From Brasenia schreberi (Eukaryota > Streptophyta > Magnoliopsida > Nymphaeales > Cabombaceae): DNA of 64,000 nucleotides. The stretch lies in contig JAYKKT010000076.1 of NCBI GenBank assembly GCA_036023115.1, positions 1,116,001 to 1,180,000 on the forward strand, in the 5' to 3' direction. Both the position numbers and the translations under genes were made by a program. The notes under the pieces are model-generated. The model saw only the letters and a program-made list of their open reading frames with translations, searched no databases and was not told the DNA's origin. Numbering within the stretch: the first letter of the stretch is position 1; every line of letters begins with the position of its first letter. This document shows, one piece after another, positions 43,892 through 55,559 of this stretch.

Positions 43892-46311
43892 AAGAAACAC
43901 CCCGTTCTCTCAAATTTTCTCGAGAATACACCATTTATTTTGCAAAAACCCTGTTTTCTTTTTCCACAAGTGGGGATTTTCAGCAAAAGGGGGCTTTTCC
44001 TAGCTATTTCCCTATATGTATGATCATGCACGAATGACTCTTTGAATGCATGCATGAGAAAAATTTTATTTTTTGTTTTTGAGCCCGAAGAGAGCCTTTT
44101 GAGGCTGGTTGCTCCGAGCAGGTTTTTACCCATGTCTTTTTGACATTCGTGGGTTTTTCGAAAATTTCTTTTTGAAAAGGAACTCCTTTTAACTTGTATC
44201 GAAAAGGACTTCCATTTTTCATACTTCCCTTCATTCGGGTTTCAATACCTGCTACTCAGTAGAGGTTTTTGGGTAGGAAAACTTGGAAAACATTTCAAAG
44301 TTCCATTTCCTACAAAACAGAGTCGAGTTCTCAAACAAAATGAAATCCAAATAAGCCGATTTTATTCGTACTTTAGGATTTTCACAAATTTGAATCTTTT
44401 TCCTCGGGGATAAGCCGTAGGGATATGGGAAAGAGATACCACGGTCCCTTCTGAAGCGTCCCGTGGTTTTAGGCAAAGAATCGGAAAATCGCTCTTTGGA
44501 GCTTTGGCTTTTTGTTTCTTTTTCATAGAGGGTCTCCCTTTGGGAGTATTTTTTCATTAATCCCTCTTTTCTTTAAAGGAGAGCAGCTCTTTGGAGGAGT
44601 TTTTGTATTCCCTGTTTATGAAGGGAAGACCTCTTTGGGAGGAGTGTTTTTATATCTCCTTTTTCTTTTGAAACGAGAAGACCTCTTTCGGAGGAGTTTT
44701 TGTATTCTTGATTTTTTTTTCTTTCTTTTGAAAATAGCCAATTTTCCTTTTCGGAGAGAAAGTAGGATGGGGGAGGGCTTATCCCTTTGGTTACTCGATT
44801 CAAACGAGATCGTCCTATTTCTTAATAGTATCTGCTATTCGAAAATATTTTGATATTTTGAACAAGGCTTAATCTTGTAAGCCAGGGTTCTTTGAAATAT
44901 AGCCAATTCATTTTTGGAAGACTCTACTTTTCGAAAAGTATAGATTCCTCCATTCGGGGTTATACAATCTACTTCGATCCTTCTTTCAAGAAGTTTCAAA
45001 GGAGTTCGATTTTTCAAAATCTTTTTGAAAAAGAATTCAGCATAAACCCTTTTGAATATTCGGGCATTTTCGGGGTTTTGCTAATTTCTATCCACAATAT
45101 CAACAAATTTCTAATTTTTGTTGCCCTTTCGAAGACATGGGGACATTTCTACTCGAGTTTCCCATAATTTTGGGCTTTCTTCGGGGTGATATGATGCATG
45201 CTATGCACTCCATGTGATTTTAAAATGGAAATACATGTTTTTATGCAACCATGAACACATGAAATGTATCTCACAAATCATGAAGGAGATGCGTTCACTT
45301 ATCCATGGAAAGTGTCTAGGGGCTGTGTTTAAAAATGCCCCTAGCTTGATGGGAATTTCGCATGGCCATATGGTGAAGGGCCATGGTTTTTCAAAGGGAT
45401 TTTGGATGGACAATGGTATGTTCATGTCCATGCACTTCCATGGTTTTTCTAACATGATCATGATACTTTTTGCTCAAGGATGGGAAACATAACCAGCCCT
45501 AAGTGATCGTCATGGCCATCAGGTTTTAGTTTTGACATGGTCTCCATATTTCATCGTGAGATTCATGTTCCTTATCCTAACACAATCAAGGTTTTTATAT
45601 AAACCAGAAGTTGAAGAAAATCTTTCTTTTCAAAGCCATGAAAGGTTTTTGTGAAATGTGTAACCCTTTTTCAAGATTCTCATTTCCTTTTTTAAAATTT
45701 GCCTCGAAGGTGTTGGTTTTGATTTGTATGGAGACATGCCTATGAAGGCTCGATACTTAGGGGGTCGACTCTTATTGCCCCTTTGATTTTGCAAAACCCT
45801 GAATTCGATTTCTAGAATGATGTCTAGACTCGATGCATATGAATGATTTCAAAGTGTAATGCATGATGCTTATGCACACACTATGGGTTAACTTATTTCT
45901 AAAAATCCCCAATTTTCCATAAGTTAAGGATTTTGCGAAGTTCATGAAGCTTGGAGGTGTTTATTCCTTCTTGCTTTGGTGATTCTCGAGCTTTTCATTT
46001 TTGAAAAAGCTCTAGGCAAAAGGGTGGATAGGACCAGCTTTTTGGATACTTGGTTTTAGGGAGTATATACATTTTTTTGAAAGCATTTTTACAATTTTTC
46101 GAAAATGGGCTTTGTACATGGCCAAAGGCTTTTGAAACAAAATTTCTTTTTGGAATTTTCGTTTTTCCAAATGTTTTTGAGATTTTGAGAGTTTTCAACT
46201 TTTTTTGTCTTTTTCAAAAGTAGGGATCTTCCATTGAACCTTCAAAGAAAACATTCATGAATCAGACTCTAATCAGATAGGTCTAAGACATGGGTTTCGG
46301 TTTTAGAGGTT
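43892..46311 (-). other. E7 interior: 3' noncoding region and pol relics
   Basis: Same organisation as 10368-12836. 3' noncoding similarity runs to ~45170, with the inverted repeat at 44438-44467. Integrase-like nucleotide similarity to host A occurs at ~45290-45590, a short RT/RNase H boundary piece near 45765, and an ORF2-start relic at 46234-45890. The relic begins ATGGAAGATCCC like true ORF2 and keeps a Lys-rich linker and a HELRKILN-type segment. No frame is usable. Confidence 0.75.
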
Positions 46312-47718
46312 CTACAAGGCACCCTTGACCCAGATGGTCTTAGGTGGCGGCTCTGGTGGTATGGGTGGGCTGTAGCCCAGTCCATATCGTTCCCTATTGG
46401 TTTTAGGTAGGACAGGCTCAAGCCTACCTTGGTTTCGGGTTCCCAGGCCCGCGTAGGGTTTATATCCCATATTCAGAATCATGTTCCAAGACTTTTTGCT
46501 TTTCGAAAAGTTTTGGTATAAATCATGGTCTTGGAACATGGAATCGTCCATGTTGGGGATATATACCCTTTTGGATATCGGGAGTTTGGATTCCGGGGTG
46601 ATGGAAGACTTGGGCTTCCATACAAACCTGGTTTGGGAGACTTTGCCCTCAAGGAAAGCCAAGCTTGGTTCCTTGAGGAGTTTTGGACATAGCAGGGTTA
46701 TGGAAAACTTATGGTTCCATACCCTATTTTGGGAAAAATTTACTTCAAGGGGAGCCATGCAAGGTCCCTTGAAGTTTTTGACTTGGTCCCTAGGTTCAAC
46801 TCGTGGTGCCCCTAGGGATTGATTTTTTTGTTTCAAAGCCATAGCCTTGGCTCCAGGGCACAAGACTAGGCTCGAAGAAGTGGGTTTTTCTATGGTAGGG
46901 TTATGAGCTCCTAAGATGTCGATGCATGCATTAGGGGTCTCCATGTCTACCATTTTCGGAACTTCTTTTTGTTTTTGAAATTCCTTTGAATGGTGCGCGA
47001 TAGTTGGCACACCTTGAAAATCCTCAAGTTTTGGCACAGTTTGTGGGTTTGTGTATACAAAGGGGTTATCCAATGCATCTGATGACCCTACATGAAGAAG
47101 AGAGTCTTGAGAAGGATGGGTTTCAGGCATACCTCTTTGTGGCTTGTCTACCTTTTCAGGGTGAGAGCAAGCCGATTTCCCGGGTAACTCTGTTTTGAGC
47201 CCCCGGGGTTTAACGAGGCGTTTCCTTTCAAAACCTTCCTGTTTTTCACTCTCGTTCCTTTGTAGGGTGTGGACTTCATGTCCCACTGTATGTGTGTGCC
47301 TAGAATTAGGACTTTTACTTGAAGTTTTCGAAATTCCAAAATTTTGTTTTTCAATTTTTTGGTCTTTTTCCAAATTTTCAAGATTTTTTTGGTTTTTTGA
47401 AATAGAAAAATCTTTTTTTGGTTTTTCTATGGATTTTGAAAAGCTTGAAGTTGTAGGAGTGGACGACTTATCCCTTTGCCGGGATTTGTCTCTAATCTCC
47501 AATCCTTCGTTGAGTTTGAGATCGGTTTTCAATTCACGATCTGTATGTGCCCTCGAAGAGCTGCTATGTGTTCGATGGGCTTTAAGCTCCTTGCTTAAAG
47601 CATCCATCTTTTGAAATATTTTTTCAATCTCATCGAGCTCTCTTTGGGCTTTATCTGATTTGAAAACCTCTTTTAGTTTACTCAACGAAGATTTTTGTAG
47701 CTTTCTATCCATTTTCAT
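46312..47718 (-). CDS. E7 ORF: gag/G-patch-like protein, intact, 468 aa
   Basis: ATG at 47718, 95 nt after the primer binding site, open to TAG at 46312-46314. Residues ~1-50: charged, likely coiled coil (RELDEIEKIFQKMDALSKEL). ~50-240: low-complexity Lys/Ser/Glu/His-rich. ~250-400: poorly conserved, collinear with the stretch after retropepsin in autonomous copies. 410-431: SWNMILNMGYKPYAGLGTRN, a G-patch-like motif, then PPIPPEPPPKTIWVKGAL, matching the autonomous ORF1 end, which runs 14 residues further. The capsid domain, zinc knuckle and protease active site are absent. The E2 copy is frameshifted but otherwise ~97% alike. A Gag-like or RNA-binding role is inferred only; function unknown. 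Confidence 0.85.
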   Translation of the reverse strand: MKMDRKLQKSSLSKLKEVFKSDKAQRELDEIEKIFQKMDALSKELKAHRTHSSSSRAHTDRELKTDLKLNEGLEIRDKSRQRDKSSTPTTSSFSKSIEKPKKDFSISKNQKNLENLEKDQKIEKQNFGISKTSSKSPNSRHTHTVGHEVHTLQRNESEKQEGFERKRLVKPRGLKTELPGKSACSHPEKVDKPQRGMPETHPSQDSLLHVGSSDALDNPFVYTNPQTVPKLEDFQGVPTIAHHSKEFQKQKEVPKMVDMETPNACIDILGAHNPTIEKPTSSSLVLCPGAKAMALKQKNQSLGAPRVEPRDQVKNFKGPCMAPLEVNFSQNRVWNHKFSITLLCPKLLKEPSLAFLEGKVSQTRFVWKPKSSITPESKLPISKRVYIPNMDDSMFQDHDLYQNFSKSKKSWNMILNMGYKPYAGLGTRNQGRLEPVLPKTNRERYGLGYSPPIPPEPPPKTIWVKGAL

Positions 47719-47812
47719 GCAATTTTCCTAAGTATGCACGATTTGTGAAGAAAACACTTTTTTCCGAAAATTTGAGTATAACTCGTTTGTTTGAAGTCTG
47801 CTTAAGTCCCGG

Positions 47813-47830
47813 GTCCCACCGGGCGTGCCA
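47813..47830 (-). promoter_or_regulatory. Primer binding site of E7
   Basis: Minus strand TGGCACGCCCGGTGGGAC, 3 nt from the LTR end. Confidence 0.9.
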
Positions 47831-47833
47831 AAT

Positions 47834-50705
47834 TGTAGACACCGAAAATTTTCACTTGCGGGTTCTTAGGCCTGAAGTGAACCTTTTCGCAATCTACTTC
47901 GCTTTATGGGCGTGCCAGCTAGTTTACTTTAACTAGCAAAGTATGTTTTGAAAACAATCTGACTTTTGAAAGGCGATTGTAGGCAAGCGGGATTTTTACG
48001 TCGCAGACCTTCTTGCACCGATGCGCAAGGGTCAGTCTGTACGCTTAGAGACTTCGTTTTGAAACAAGTTTAACTCAAAATATATTTTGAATGAAGAAGT
48101 GTTTTAAAACCTTTTGAAAACCATGCATTTGGGCGATTTTGACTTTGTAAGGGTTGGACGACCCTAAGTTTTGCACGATTTGATTCGGGTTTGTACGATT
48201 CTCAGATTTTAGATCACGTGGATTTGCACGTGCCTAAGTCTTTCTTTTTATCCCTTTATGGGCCACCTAGGTGTGTGTTATGAACACTCCACTACATGGG
48301 GCGAATTTGAGCGGGAGTACGGGGCTTGCTTCGATGCAATATGCGTCCTACCTCGTGGTATGGCGTAGATGCAATGCAAACTCACGCTACTCCAAAGGGA
48401 AAACCCGAAATTAAAAGACAATGCCGAAGGGAAATTGCCGAAGGGAAATGACTTGTAAAGTAAATAGCCGAAGGGAAATGACTTGTAAAGTAAATAGCGG
48501 AAGGGGAAATATGGCTATATCTTAAGAGCGGAAAGGCTCAATTGTGTAAGTGTGTGTCGTGTATATATTGAAAGACAACGCACACGACTTGAACCTTAAA
48601 ACCCGAATCTTAAAGACGTAGCCGAAAGAAATACTTTATATAGAGTATATGTAGGGGCCCTTACTTGGGTCTTGTAAATAAGAGCGAAGGCTCAATGTGT
48701 GTGCGTGCTTGAATTGAAAGACTTACACACACGACATGAAATGAAACCCAAATATAAATTGCAGTATGCCTTGACTAAGGTCTTGGGAGTAAGAGCGAAA
48801 GCTCAATGTGTGTGAGTGTAGAATTGAAGTACTACGCACACGACATAAATGAAACCCAAATATAACTGCAATAAGGCCTTTACTAAGGTCTTGGGAGTAA
48901 GAGCGAAGGCTCAATGTGTGTGCGTGTGGAAAATGGAAAGACAACACACACGACTAAATTAAAAACCCCCTTGACTTAAAATATATAAATATAACTATAT
49001 ATTAAGGGCTGGTTAGGCCCGTGTGTGTGCAAAAAGTGTACGACTAAGAGCGGAAAGGCTCAAGTGCGCGTGTGTGTGGGTGTGTCAAACCACGTTATTA
49101 CAATCGGGGGGAGACGAAGCTCCTTTACTACAACCCCGTATCAAAATTTAATTGAATATAAAGCAAGTTAATGTAATAGACCAAGTTTAGACATTTACAA
49201 ATAGCTGGTCCATGTTCAACTTGCTTGCACGTGGGCTCACGGTTCACCTTGGGCAGCCAAGAGGGGGTTATCCTAGGGAGCTTTGAGGGAGGTTCTATGG
49301 GGCACGGTTAGGGTCTTAGGGGAACTAAGGTTCGGCCAAGACGGGGGCTGTGTAAGGTCTGTCCTAGGGTCTGTCCTAGGGTACAGGTCACGGCCAGGGT
49401 GCAGGTTGGGTCGGCAGGAAGGTGGACAGGGCGGCAGGAAGGTGGACAGGGCGGCAGGGAGGCAGTCGGGTCGGCAGGGAGGCGTCTGGCGCCTGGCGCA
49501 GCAGACGGGCGCCTGGCGCTGGGCGCGCTGGGGCGCAGGGCGCGCAGTAGCGCGGGACGGCTGCGGCACGGGGCGTGCAGGCGACAGAGGGGCGCGCGGC
49601 AGCAGAAGGGGCGCGCGGCAGGACTCAGGGCGCGCGGCAGGCGCTGGTTGCTCACGGGCGGCCGAGGTGAAGTTTTTGGGGTTTGTTAGGGATGGTTTGA
49701 GGCGGTTGGGGTTAGGTTAGGTCTAGTTAGGGTTTAGTTAGGGTTAGGTTGGTTCAGTTAGGGTTAGGTTCAGTTAGGGTTAGGTAGGTTCGAACCTAGG
49801 CTAGGTTGGGGTTAGGTTTACCTCTTGGAGCCGGTCCTTCTTGGCTTGAGCCCACGTCTCCATGGTTGCAGCCTCTTGGTCCAGCCCACCTTTGTTGCAG
49901 CCCCTAGGTCTAGACCCACTTAGCCCACATGGCTTGAACCCACCTCACCCAATGAGCCCACATGGCTAGGTCTATCACTCCCTCTCTCTCCTCCCAAATA
50001 TTTGCATGAACCCTTTACATGGACCCCCTCACCTCTATTTATAGAGATTTGAGGTGGGTCTTGGATTTGGGTTTGGGTTTGGGGTTTGGATCCATACCCA
50101 AATCCAAACACTATTTGGATCTGGATATTGGATCTCGGATATTTTGAGATCTGTATCCGATCCAAACCCAATATTTTTATGGATACGGATCTGGATATTT
50201 TGATCCAGATCCGATCCAATCCAAACACTATTTGGATCCAATCCAAATCCAAACACTATTTGGATCGACCCAAACACTATTTGGATTGGCCCAAATCCAA
50301 ACACTATTCATTACATGGATTTGGATCTGGATATATATGGTCCAGATCCAAATCAAAATTTCTTCGGACAGTCCTTCTTGGCTTCTCGAGGCGAACGATC
50401 TGTGCGGGCACTGGCTTCATCAGCGCTCCGTCTGGTGCTGGGTTTTCCCCAACTTTGTCGTCCGGACTTCGTCTTGCCGTTCTGGACTCCGTTGAGCTTT
50501 TCATCAAATGGGCTCTGCTTTCTTTTGTTTTTTTTTATCAGGGAGTGGCTTCTGAAGCTCGGGGCTTGAATCCTCTTCGGGCCTAGGGTCTTCTTTTGCC
50601 TTCTGTACCTGTTTTCACATTTCAAAACAGGTCGTCGTTTTGGCTCAAACGAGCTTTTTGGTGTTTTGAGAGTTTTTGAAAAATAGAAGATTTGGGGTGT
50701 TTACA
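47834..50705 (-). repeat. 5' LTR of E7
   Basis: Near-identical to 40955-43844; it lacks one 19-bp GC-rich unit and has one extra T near 48330. TATA 50043-50036; 36-nt hairpin 48004-48039; stem-loop 47918-47937; mimic 47908-47917. Confidence 0.95.
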
Positions 50706-50710
50706 CCTAG
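50706..50710. repeat. Target site duplication of E7 (CCTAG)
   Basis: Exact copy of 40950-40954; the E5 repeat unit resumes with TAAGGGCC. Confidence 0.95.
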
Positions 50711-51493
50711 TAAGGGCCATATTGCAATTCTATTTGGGTTTACATTAAGTCGTGTGAGTTGTCTTTACATATACAGACAACACCCACGCACACGTTGGCG
50801 ACCTTCAGGCCCATATATATTATAAGTATTTCCCTTCCGCTATTTCCTTAAGATTTGGGTTTTAAGGTTCAGCTGTGTGAGTAGTATTTCCATATATACA
50901 CGACACACACTTGCACAATTGAGCCTTTTCGTTCTTAAGATATAGCCATATTTCCCTTTTGCAATTTACATTAAGTCATTTCCCTTAAGCATTGTCTTTC
51001 AATTCGGGTTTTCCCTTTGGAGTTGTGTGAGTTTGCATTGCATATTCGCCATACCATGAGTTAGGATGCATATTGCATCAAAGCAAGCCCCACACTCCTG
51101 TGCAAAAATCGTCCAACTTAGGTCACTTGCGCACACACCTAGTTGGCCCTAAAAAGCATAAAAAGAAAGACATAGGCACGTGCAAATCCCACGTGAAATA
51201 AAACTTGCAATCATACAAACAAAACCCAAACACTTCGGGTATTTTTCAAAGAGGTTTGCTTTAAACGACTTTGCCAAGCATACAGACTGACCCCTACGAA
51301 TCGGCGCAAGATGGTCTGCGATGAAAAGAGTTCACTTTCTCACAGTCGCCATGATAGAGTCAGATTTCAAAACTTACTTCACTAGCTTGAGTAAGCTAGC
51401 TGGCACGCCCTTTTATTATAAAAATGACTTAGACACACGAAAAGATTCACTTCGGGCCTAAGAAACCAGAAGTGGGAATTTTCCGTGTCTACA

Positions 51494-52033
51494 CTCATGC
51501 AAACATCCGCCTACCTTAATGAGTTTGGGCTTTGAATCACTCCCTAGATTTATCTCTATGAAATCTCCTCCTCTTGAATTCGAAGGCTTTTCAAAATCGA
51601 GAATTTTATGAAATTCTAGGAGCTCAGAAGTGGGATCTTCCTCAAGGAGATCCACCTCTGGGCTTTGATCATTCTCGAGGTTTATAGATCCTAGGGAATT
51701 TGATGCATGGATTTTAAAAAGACCTGGTTTCACACTTGGAATTTCTATTGGTTTCGAAATTTTTGGTCTAGTTATGTAGACAACGTTTCTTTCGAAATCT
51801 TTTGCTTTTTCCAAATCCTTACCAGGAGCAGCTATGTACAAAATCTTTTTGGAATTTTGTAAACTTTTGATTTTTTTGTGTTTTTGTAAAACGAGAATTT
51901 TGGGAACTATACAAACTACTCTTTTTTCAAATTTTTCATTTTCAAGTGTTTTTGGCTTTTGTAATTTTTCCATTTTTTGAATTTCGAGTTTTTCAAATGT
52001 TTTTGTATTTTTTATTGAGGTATCTTCCATCAT
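51494..52033 (-). pseudogene. Host B ORF2 N-terminal part
   Basis: ATGATGGAAGATACC starts at 52033, 25 nt after the ORF1 stop and after a TTTACCTTTGTAG. It is open through the Lys-rich linker, EEDPTSELLEFHKILDFEKP and KPKLIKVGGCLHE, where the solo LTR interrupts at CTCAT. The frame resumes at 26827. No stop is seen up to the insertion, so this is one of the better preserved ORF2 starts, but the element's RT core onward is deleted. Confidence 0.85.
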
Positions 52034-52058
52034 ACCTACAAAGGTAAAATGCTACAGG

Positions 52059-54781
52059 TTAGACTCTGAACAAGAGGTCTAAATCATAGGTCTCTTCTTG
52101 GGTAGGCTCCAAGGCACCCTTGACCCAGGTGGTCATAGGGGGTGGCTCTGGTGGTATTCTGGGAGTATAGCCGATCCCATATCGTCTTGGATTTGCCCTA
52201 GGTAGTATGGGTTTTAGGAGACCCTGATTTTGTGCCCCTAGAATCTTATATGGCAAATAGCCCATATTTAACAGCATGTTCCATGATTTTTTCTTTTTAA
52301 AGAAATTTTTATATAAATCGTGGTCCTCGAACTTGCTGTCGTCTACGTTATGCACATAGGGCTTTTTGTCCAAGGGTTTAGGAAATAGGGGATTTTTGGG
52401 TTTTCCTGGCATGGTCAGGATTTTGAGGGGGCTAGCCTTGGGTGGCCCCTTGACATACACGACCTTCCTAGGGTTTTTGAGTGTGAGCCTTGGTGGCTTG
52501 AGCAGGGTCTGCCCCAGATTTACCTCATGGGTCTGGGAACTTGACAAGCAAGGGAAATTTATGACCCCTTGAAGCTGAGGATGACTGTCACCTAGGATCA
52601 CTACGACTTTATCCCTGAAAGGGATTTTGACACACCTGTGGAAGGTAGATGGCACAACACACAGGCTGTGTATGCAGGGCCTTCCCAACAACAGGTTATA
52701 GTGGGGGTGAATGTCCAGGATATGGAACACCCCCATGTGTGCTATCCCTCTCGTTTCCATGGGGAGTTCGATGGATCCTAATGGTCTAGATGCATTCCCA
52801 TCGTACCCAGTGATGATGATGGGGCTTGGGTTTACGGATGTCAAGGTGACTCCAATTTGGTTCGCCACATGAAGTGGAAGGATGTTGAGCCCTCCTCCCC
52901 CATCGACTAGGCACCTATCTAGAGAGTGGTTATTCAGAACCACCTCAATATGTAGGGCCTAGTTATGGGACTCGTAGGGTCTTTCTACATCATCTTTCGA
53001 GAATACGATGGGCATTTTCACTCCTATGGATGCCACTTGGTTGGACAAGCATTCTGGGGTTATGTTCGAACTAACCTTTGCTCTTTCTAGAATTTTCTCT
53101 AACACGAGTCTATGCCTAGGCGAAGTTTGTATTATTTCTAGGATGGACATGTTGATAAGAATCTTTGAAAGATGGTTTTCGAAATCATATAATTTTAACA
53201 CGACATTTCCTTTGTCCGCTTTCGGCGGAACTCTAGGAATACATGCTTTTGAGGGGCCAGGCACACTGACCACCTTTTTAACATTTTGCAGATGTGGGGG
53301 TTGATAGATCCTCCCGGATCTTGTCACCTCCCCCACGATCAACCTAGGGTTCGCTCCTAATATGGCTCTAATCGAAAGTTTTGGAGCACCTTGAATTTTT
53401 AAAACTGGTTTAACCGGGGATAGAACTCTTGGTGGTCCCCGGATGACTACTTGGGCAGGTTTTTTGTGAAGTATGAGAGTAGATGCACAAGTAGAGAAAC
53501 CAGACTCATATGTATGCACTAGACTCTTTGAAATTGTGAGAGCACATACCTCTTTTACCTTCCCAATGGTACTTGCATGCTTGGGGAAGGGTTCTCTAAA
53601 GATAGCTTGGCAGGCTTGGGTTCCTCAATGACCTGAAGCCAGCCTTCTGCTATCAAGTTCTCGATTTTATTTAAGAGGGAAAAGCACTGCTTCGTATCAT
53701 GGCCTTTAAGCCGGTGATACTTGCAGAATCGATTGGGAAATCTTCCTTTGGAAGTGATTCCCTCTGGAATTTCAGAGAGTTCAATCATACCCTGGGCGAG
53801 TAGGAGGTCTAGGACCTTCGATACAGGTTGCCCCAGCAGAGTGTACTCTCGTTTTTCAAATGTTTTTTAAAAGGTTTTCTCCTTTTTATTTTCTAGTTTT
53901 TCAAAATTCCTAGAAGTGCTCGCCGGGCTTGGATCCACCCAGACATTGGCGATTTTGTGGGGCTTTGCCCCTTTATCCATGATGGGTAGCCCATAAGTGT
54001 TGGGCTTCTCCAAGCGAGTTTTCGAAACCACGCTTCCTTTCCACAAATGATCATAAATCCCTTTTTTCAAATTTGTTTCGAAAAGGGATGCTTTTTTTAT
54101 CAACTTGTGGAAAGTTGAGATTTCGTGAAGGAGAGAAGGGTTTTCAACTCATTTTTAAAATTATCCAAGATGAGCATGACTGTGCATCCTTCGGATATTG
54201 GCTCTCGCACTTATCCAAGGAGAGACCTCCAACGAATGATAAACGTATGCACGTCTTCGTTCATGCCTTGTTTTGCATCCCTCAATGTGTTTAAAGTCGG
54301 CATGACTTCTACGTTATGAGAGAATCTCTGCATAAAGCAGTTCGCTAACTCTTCAAAAGTTGCAAACTGGCTAAGATCGTAGGAAGCCAGCCATTTGGCA
54401 GTTGTGCCCTTAAAAAGGGACAAAGGGAACCAATACACCCATTTCATCGAGTCCTTCTTTTTCTTATGGGCTCGACGAGAGAAAAGCTGCAAGTGAGACC
54501 TTGTGTGTGAAGGACTCGTGGTATTGGTTCCCTTCCATTGCGGAGGTTTCTTTATGTTTGCAAGTTTTTTCAAACTTTTTCTTGGCCTTTGGTTCGCCAT
54601 TTGACGAACATGAGTCAGCTGCTTCAGCCTCTTGGCTAAGAGCAGTGATTTTGGCCTCAAAATCCCTTCTCAAGTCCTCAATCTCTTAAAGTTTATTTCG
54701 ATTTTTCGAAAACCTCCTAGAATGAGAACTTGATGCGCATGAGCCATGGCTAGACACTTCTTGGGAGCCTGGACTCGACAT
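52059..54781 (-). pseudogene. Host B ORF1: gag, retropepsin, G-patch-like tail
   Basis: Gag starts at the ATG at 54781 (MSSPGSQEVSSHGS). A ~150-bp deletion near 54496 fuses the N-terminal region to RRAHKKKKDSMKW of the capsid. Capsid runs to ~53990, with indels near 54400 and 54135. The zinc-knuckle-like CKYHRLKGHDTKQC is near 53715. A frameshift near 53550 precedes a clean 187-codon stretch (53519-52959). TAG at 52959-52961 replaces the Gln of THNQALH, as in E4. Then 294 open codons (52943-52059) hold LVDGGGGLNIL, LLLGRP, the G-patch-like SWNMLLNMGY and WVKGALEP to the conserved stop. Confidence 0.9.
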
Positions 54782-54897
54782 GCTTCAATGCTCTTCAAAA
54801 TCCTAAGTATGAAATGAAACAAACAAAAGTTAAAACACTTTCTTTGAAAAAATTTCATGAGGTTTCCTTATATGATTTGACTTTGCACAAGGCCTAG

Positions 54898-54915
54898 GTC
54901 CCACCGGGCGTGCCA
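54898..54915 (-). promoter_or_regulatory. Primer binding site of host B
   Basis: Minus strand TGGCACGCCCGGTGGGAC, 5 nt from the LTR end at 54921. Confidence 0.85.
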
Positions 54916-54920
54916 AAACC

Positions 54921-55559
54921 TGTAGACATGAAAAATTTTCACTCCGGGTTCTTAGGCCTGAAGTGAACCTTTTCGTATGTCTAAGTCGCTTCTATAAAAA
55001 GGGCGTGTCAGCTAGCTTACTCAAGCTAGCGAAGTAAGTTTTGAATATGTGACTTGTTTGGGGCGATTGTGAGCAAGTGGGCTCTTTTCGTCGCAGACCT
55101 TCTTGCACCGATGCGCAAGGGTAAGTTTGTACGCTTAGCAAAGTCGATTTTGAACAAGTGTAACCTCTTTGAAAATATACGAAGTGTTTGATTTGGGTTT
55201 CATTTGTATTGTTGCAGATTTTATTTCACATGGGATTTGCACGTGCCTGTGTCTTCCAATTTTACGCTATTTTAGGCCAGCTAGGTATGTGCGCAAGTGA
55301 CCTAAGTTGGGCAATTTTTACATGGGTGTATGGGGTTTGCTTTGATGCAATATGCGTCCTAACTCATGGTATGGCGAATATGCAATGCAAACTCACACAA
55401 CGGAACGGGAAAACCTAGAATTGAAAGACATAACCGAAGGGAAATTGCGTAAGGAAAATTGCAAGAGGGAAATATGGCTATATCTTAAGAGCGGAAAGGC
55501 TCAATTGTGTAAATGTGTGTCGTGTATATATTGAAAGACTACTCACGCAGCTAAACCTT
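54921..55559 (-). mobile_element. Host B 5' LTR, first part
   Basis: Starts TGTAGACATG; mimic (GGGCGTGTCA) 55001-55010, stem-loop 55011-55030, 36-nt hairpin 55094-55129. It is interrupted after CTAAACCTT at 55559 by E6 and continues at about 61998 (AAAACCTAAATCTTAAAG), as shown by the uninterrupted equivalent in E2 (7490-7515). Confidence 0.85.

Larger units (their letters stand above)
40955..50705 (-). mobile_element. E7: complete non-autonomous LARD-like element, youngest insertion
   Basis: A 9.75-kb minus-strand element in E5's LTR with perfect duplication CCTAG (40950-40954 and 50706-50710). LTRs are 2890 and 2872 bp and differ by about five substitutions, a 19-bp repeat unit and one base (by eye). 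The interior (43845-47833) has a primer binding site, one intact 468-codon ORF, decayed ORF2/integrase relics, 3' noncoding region and polypurine tract. It is the same family as E2 but with a different GC-rich LTR cassette. Lower LTR divergence than E2 and insertion into a solo LTR make it the latest event. Confidence 0.95.
38629..51493 (+). mobile_element. E5: solo LTR (about 3.1 kb) interrupted by E7
   Basis: Left part 38629-40954, right part 50706-51493, flanked by CTCAT (38624-38628 and 51494-51498). It starts TGTAAACACC and ends GTGTCTACA with no internal domain. The left part has the palindrome near 39115, CATAAATGG box near 39218, CCTAA-rich leader, C-rich stretch and GGGGTTGTAATAATGG block near 40478. 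The ~110-bp repeats (40660-40954) are split by E7. The right part has the 36-nt hairpin 51283-51318 (decayed), stem-loop 51381-51400 and mimic 51401-51410. Confidence 0.95.

Noticed and set aside
46312..46491. G-patch motif as sign of a captured cellular gene
   Set aside because: The same motif follows the protease in host A, host B and E4, so it is element-derived here.
38629..51493. E5 as the 3' LTR of E4
   Set aside because: E5 is preceded by inverted host RT and CTCAT, not by a polypurine tract; E4's own 3' LTR start is at 38189.
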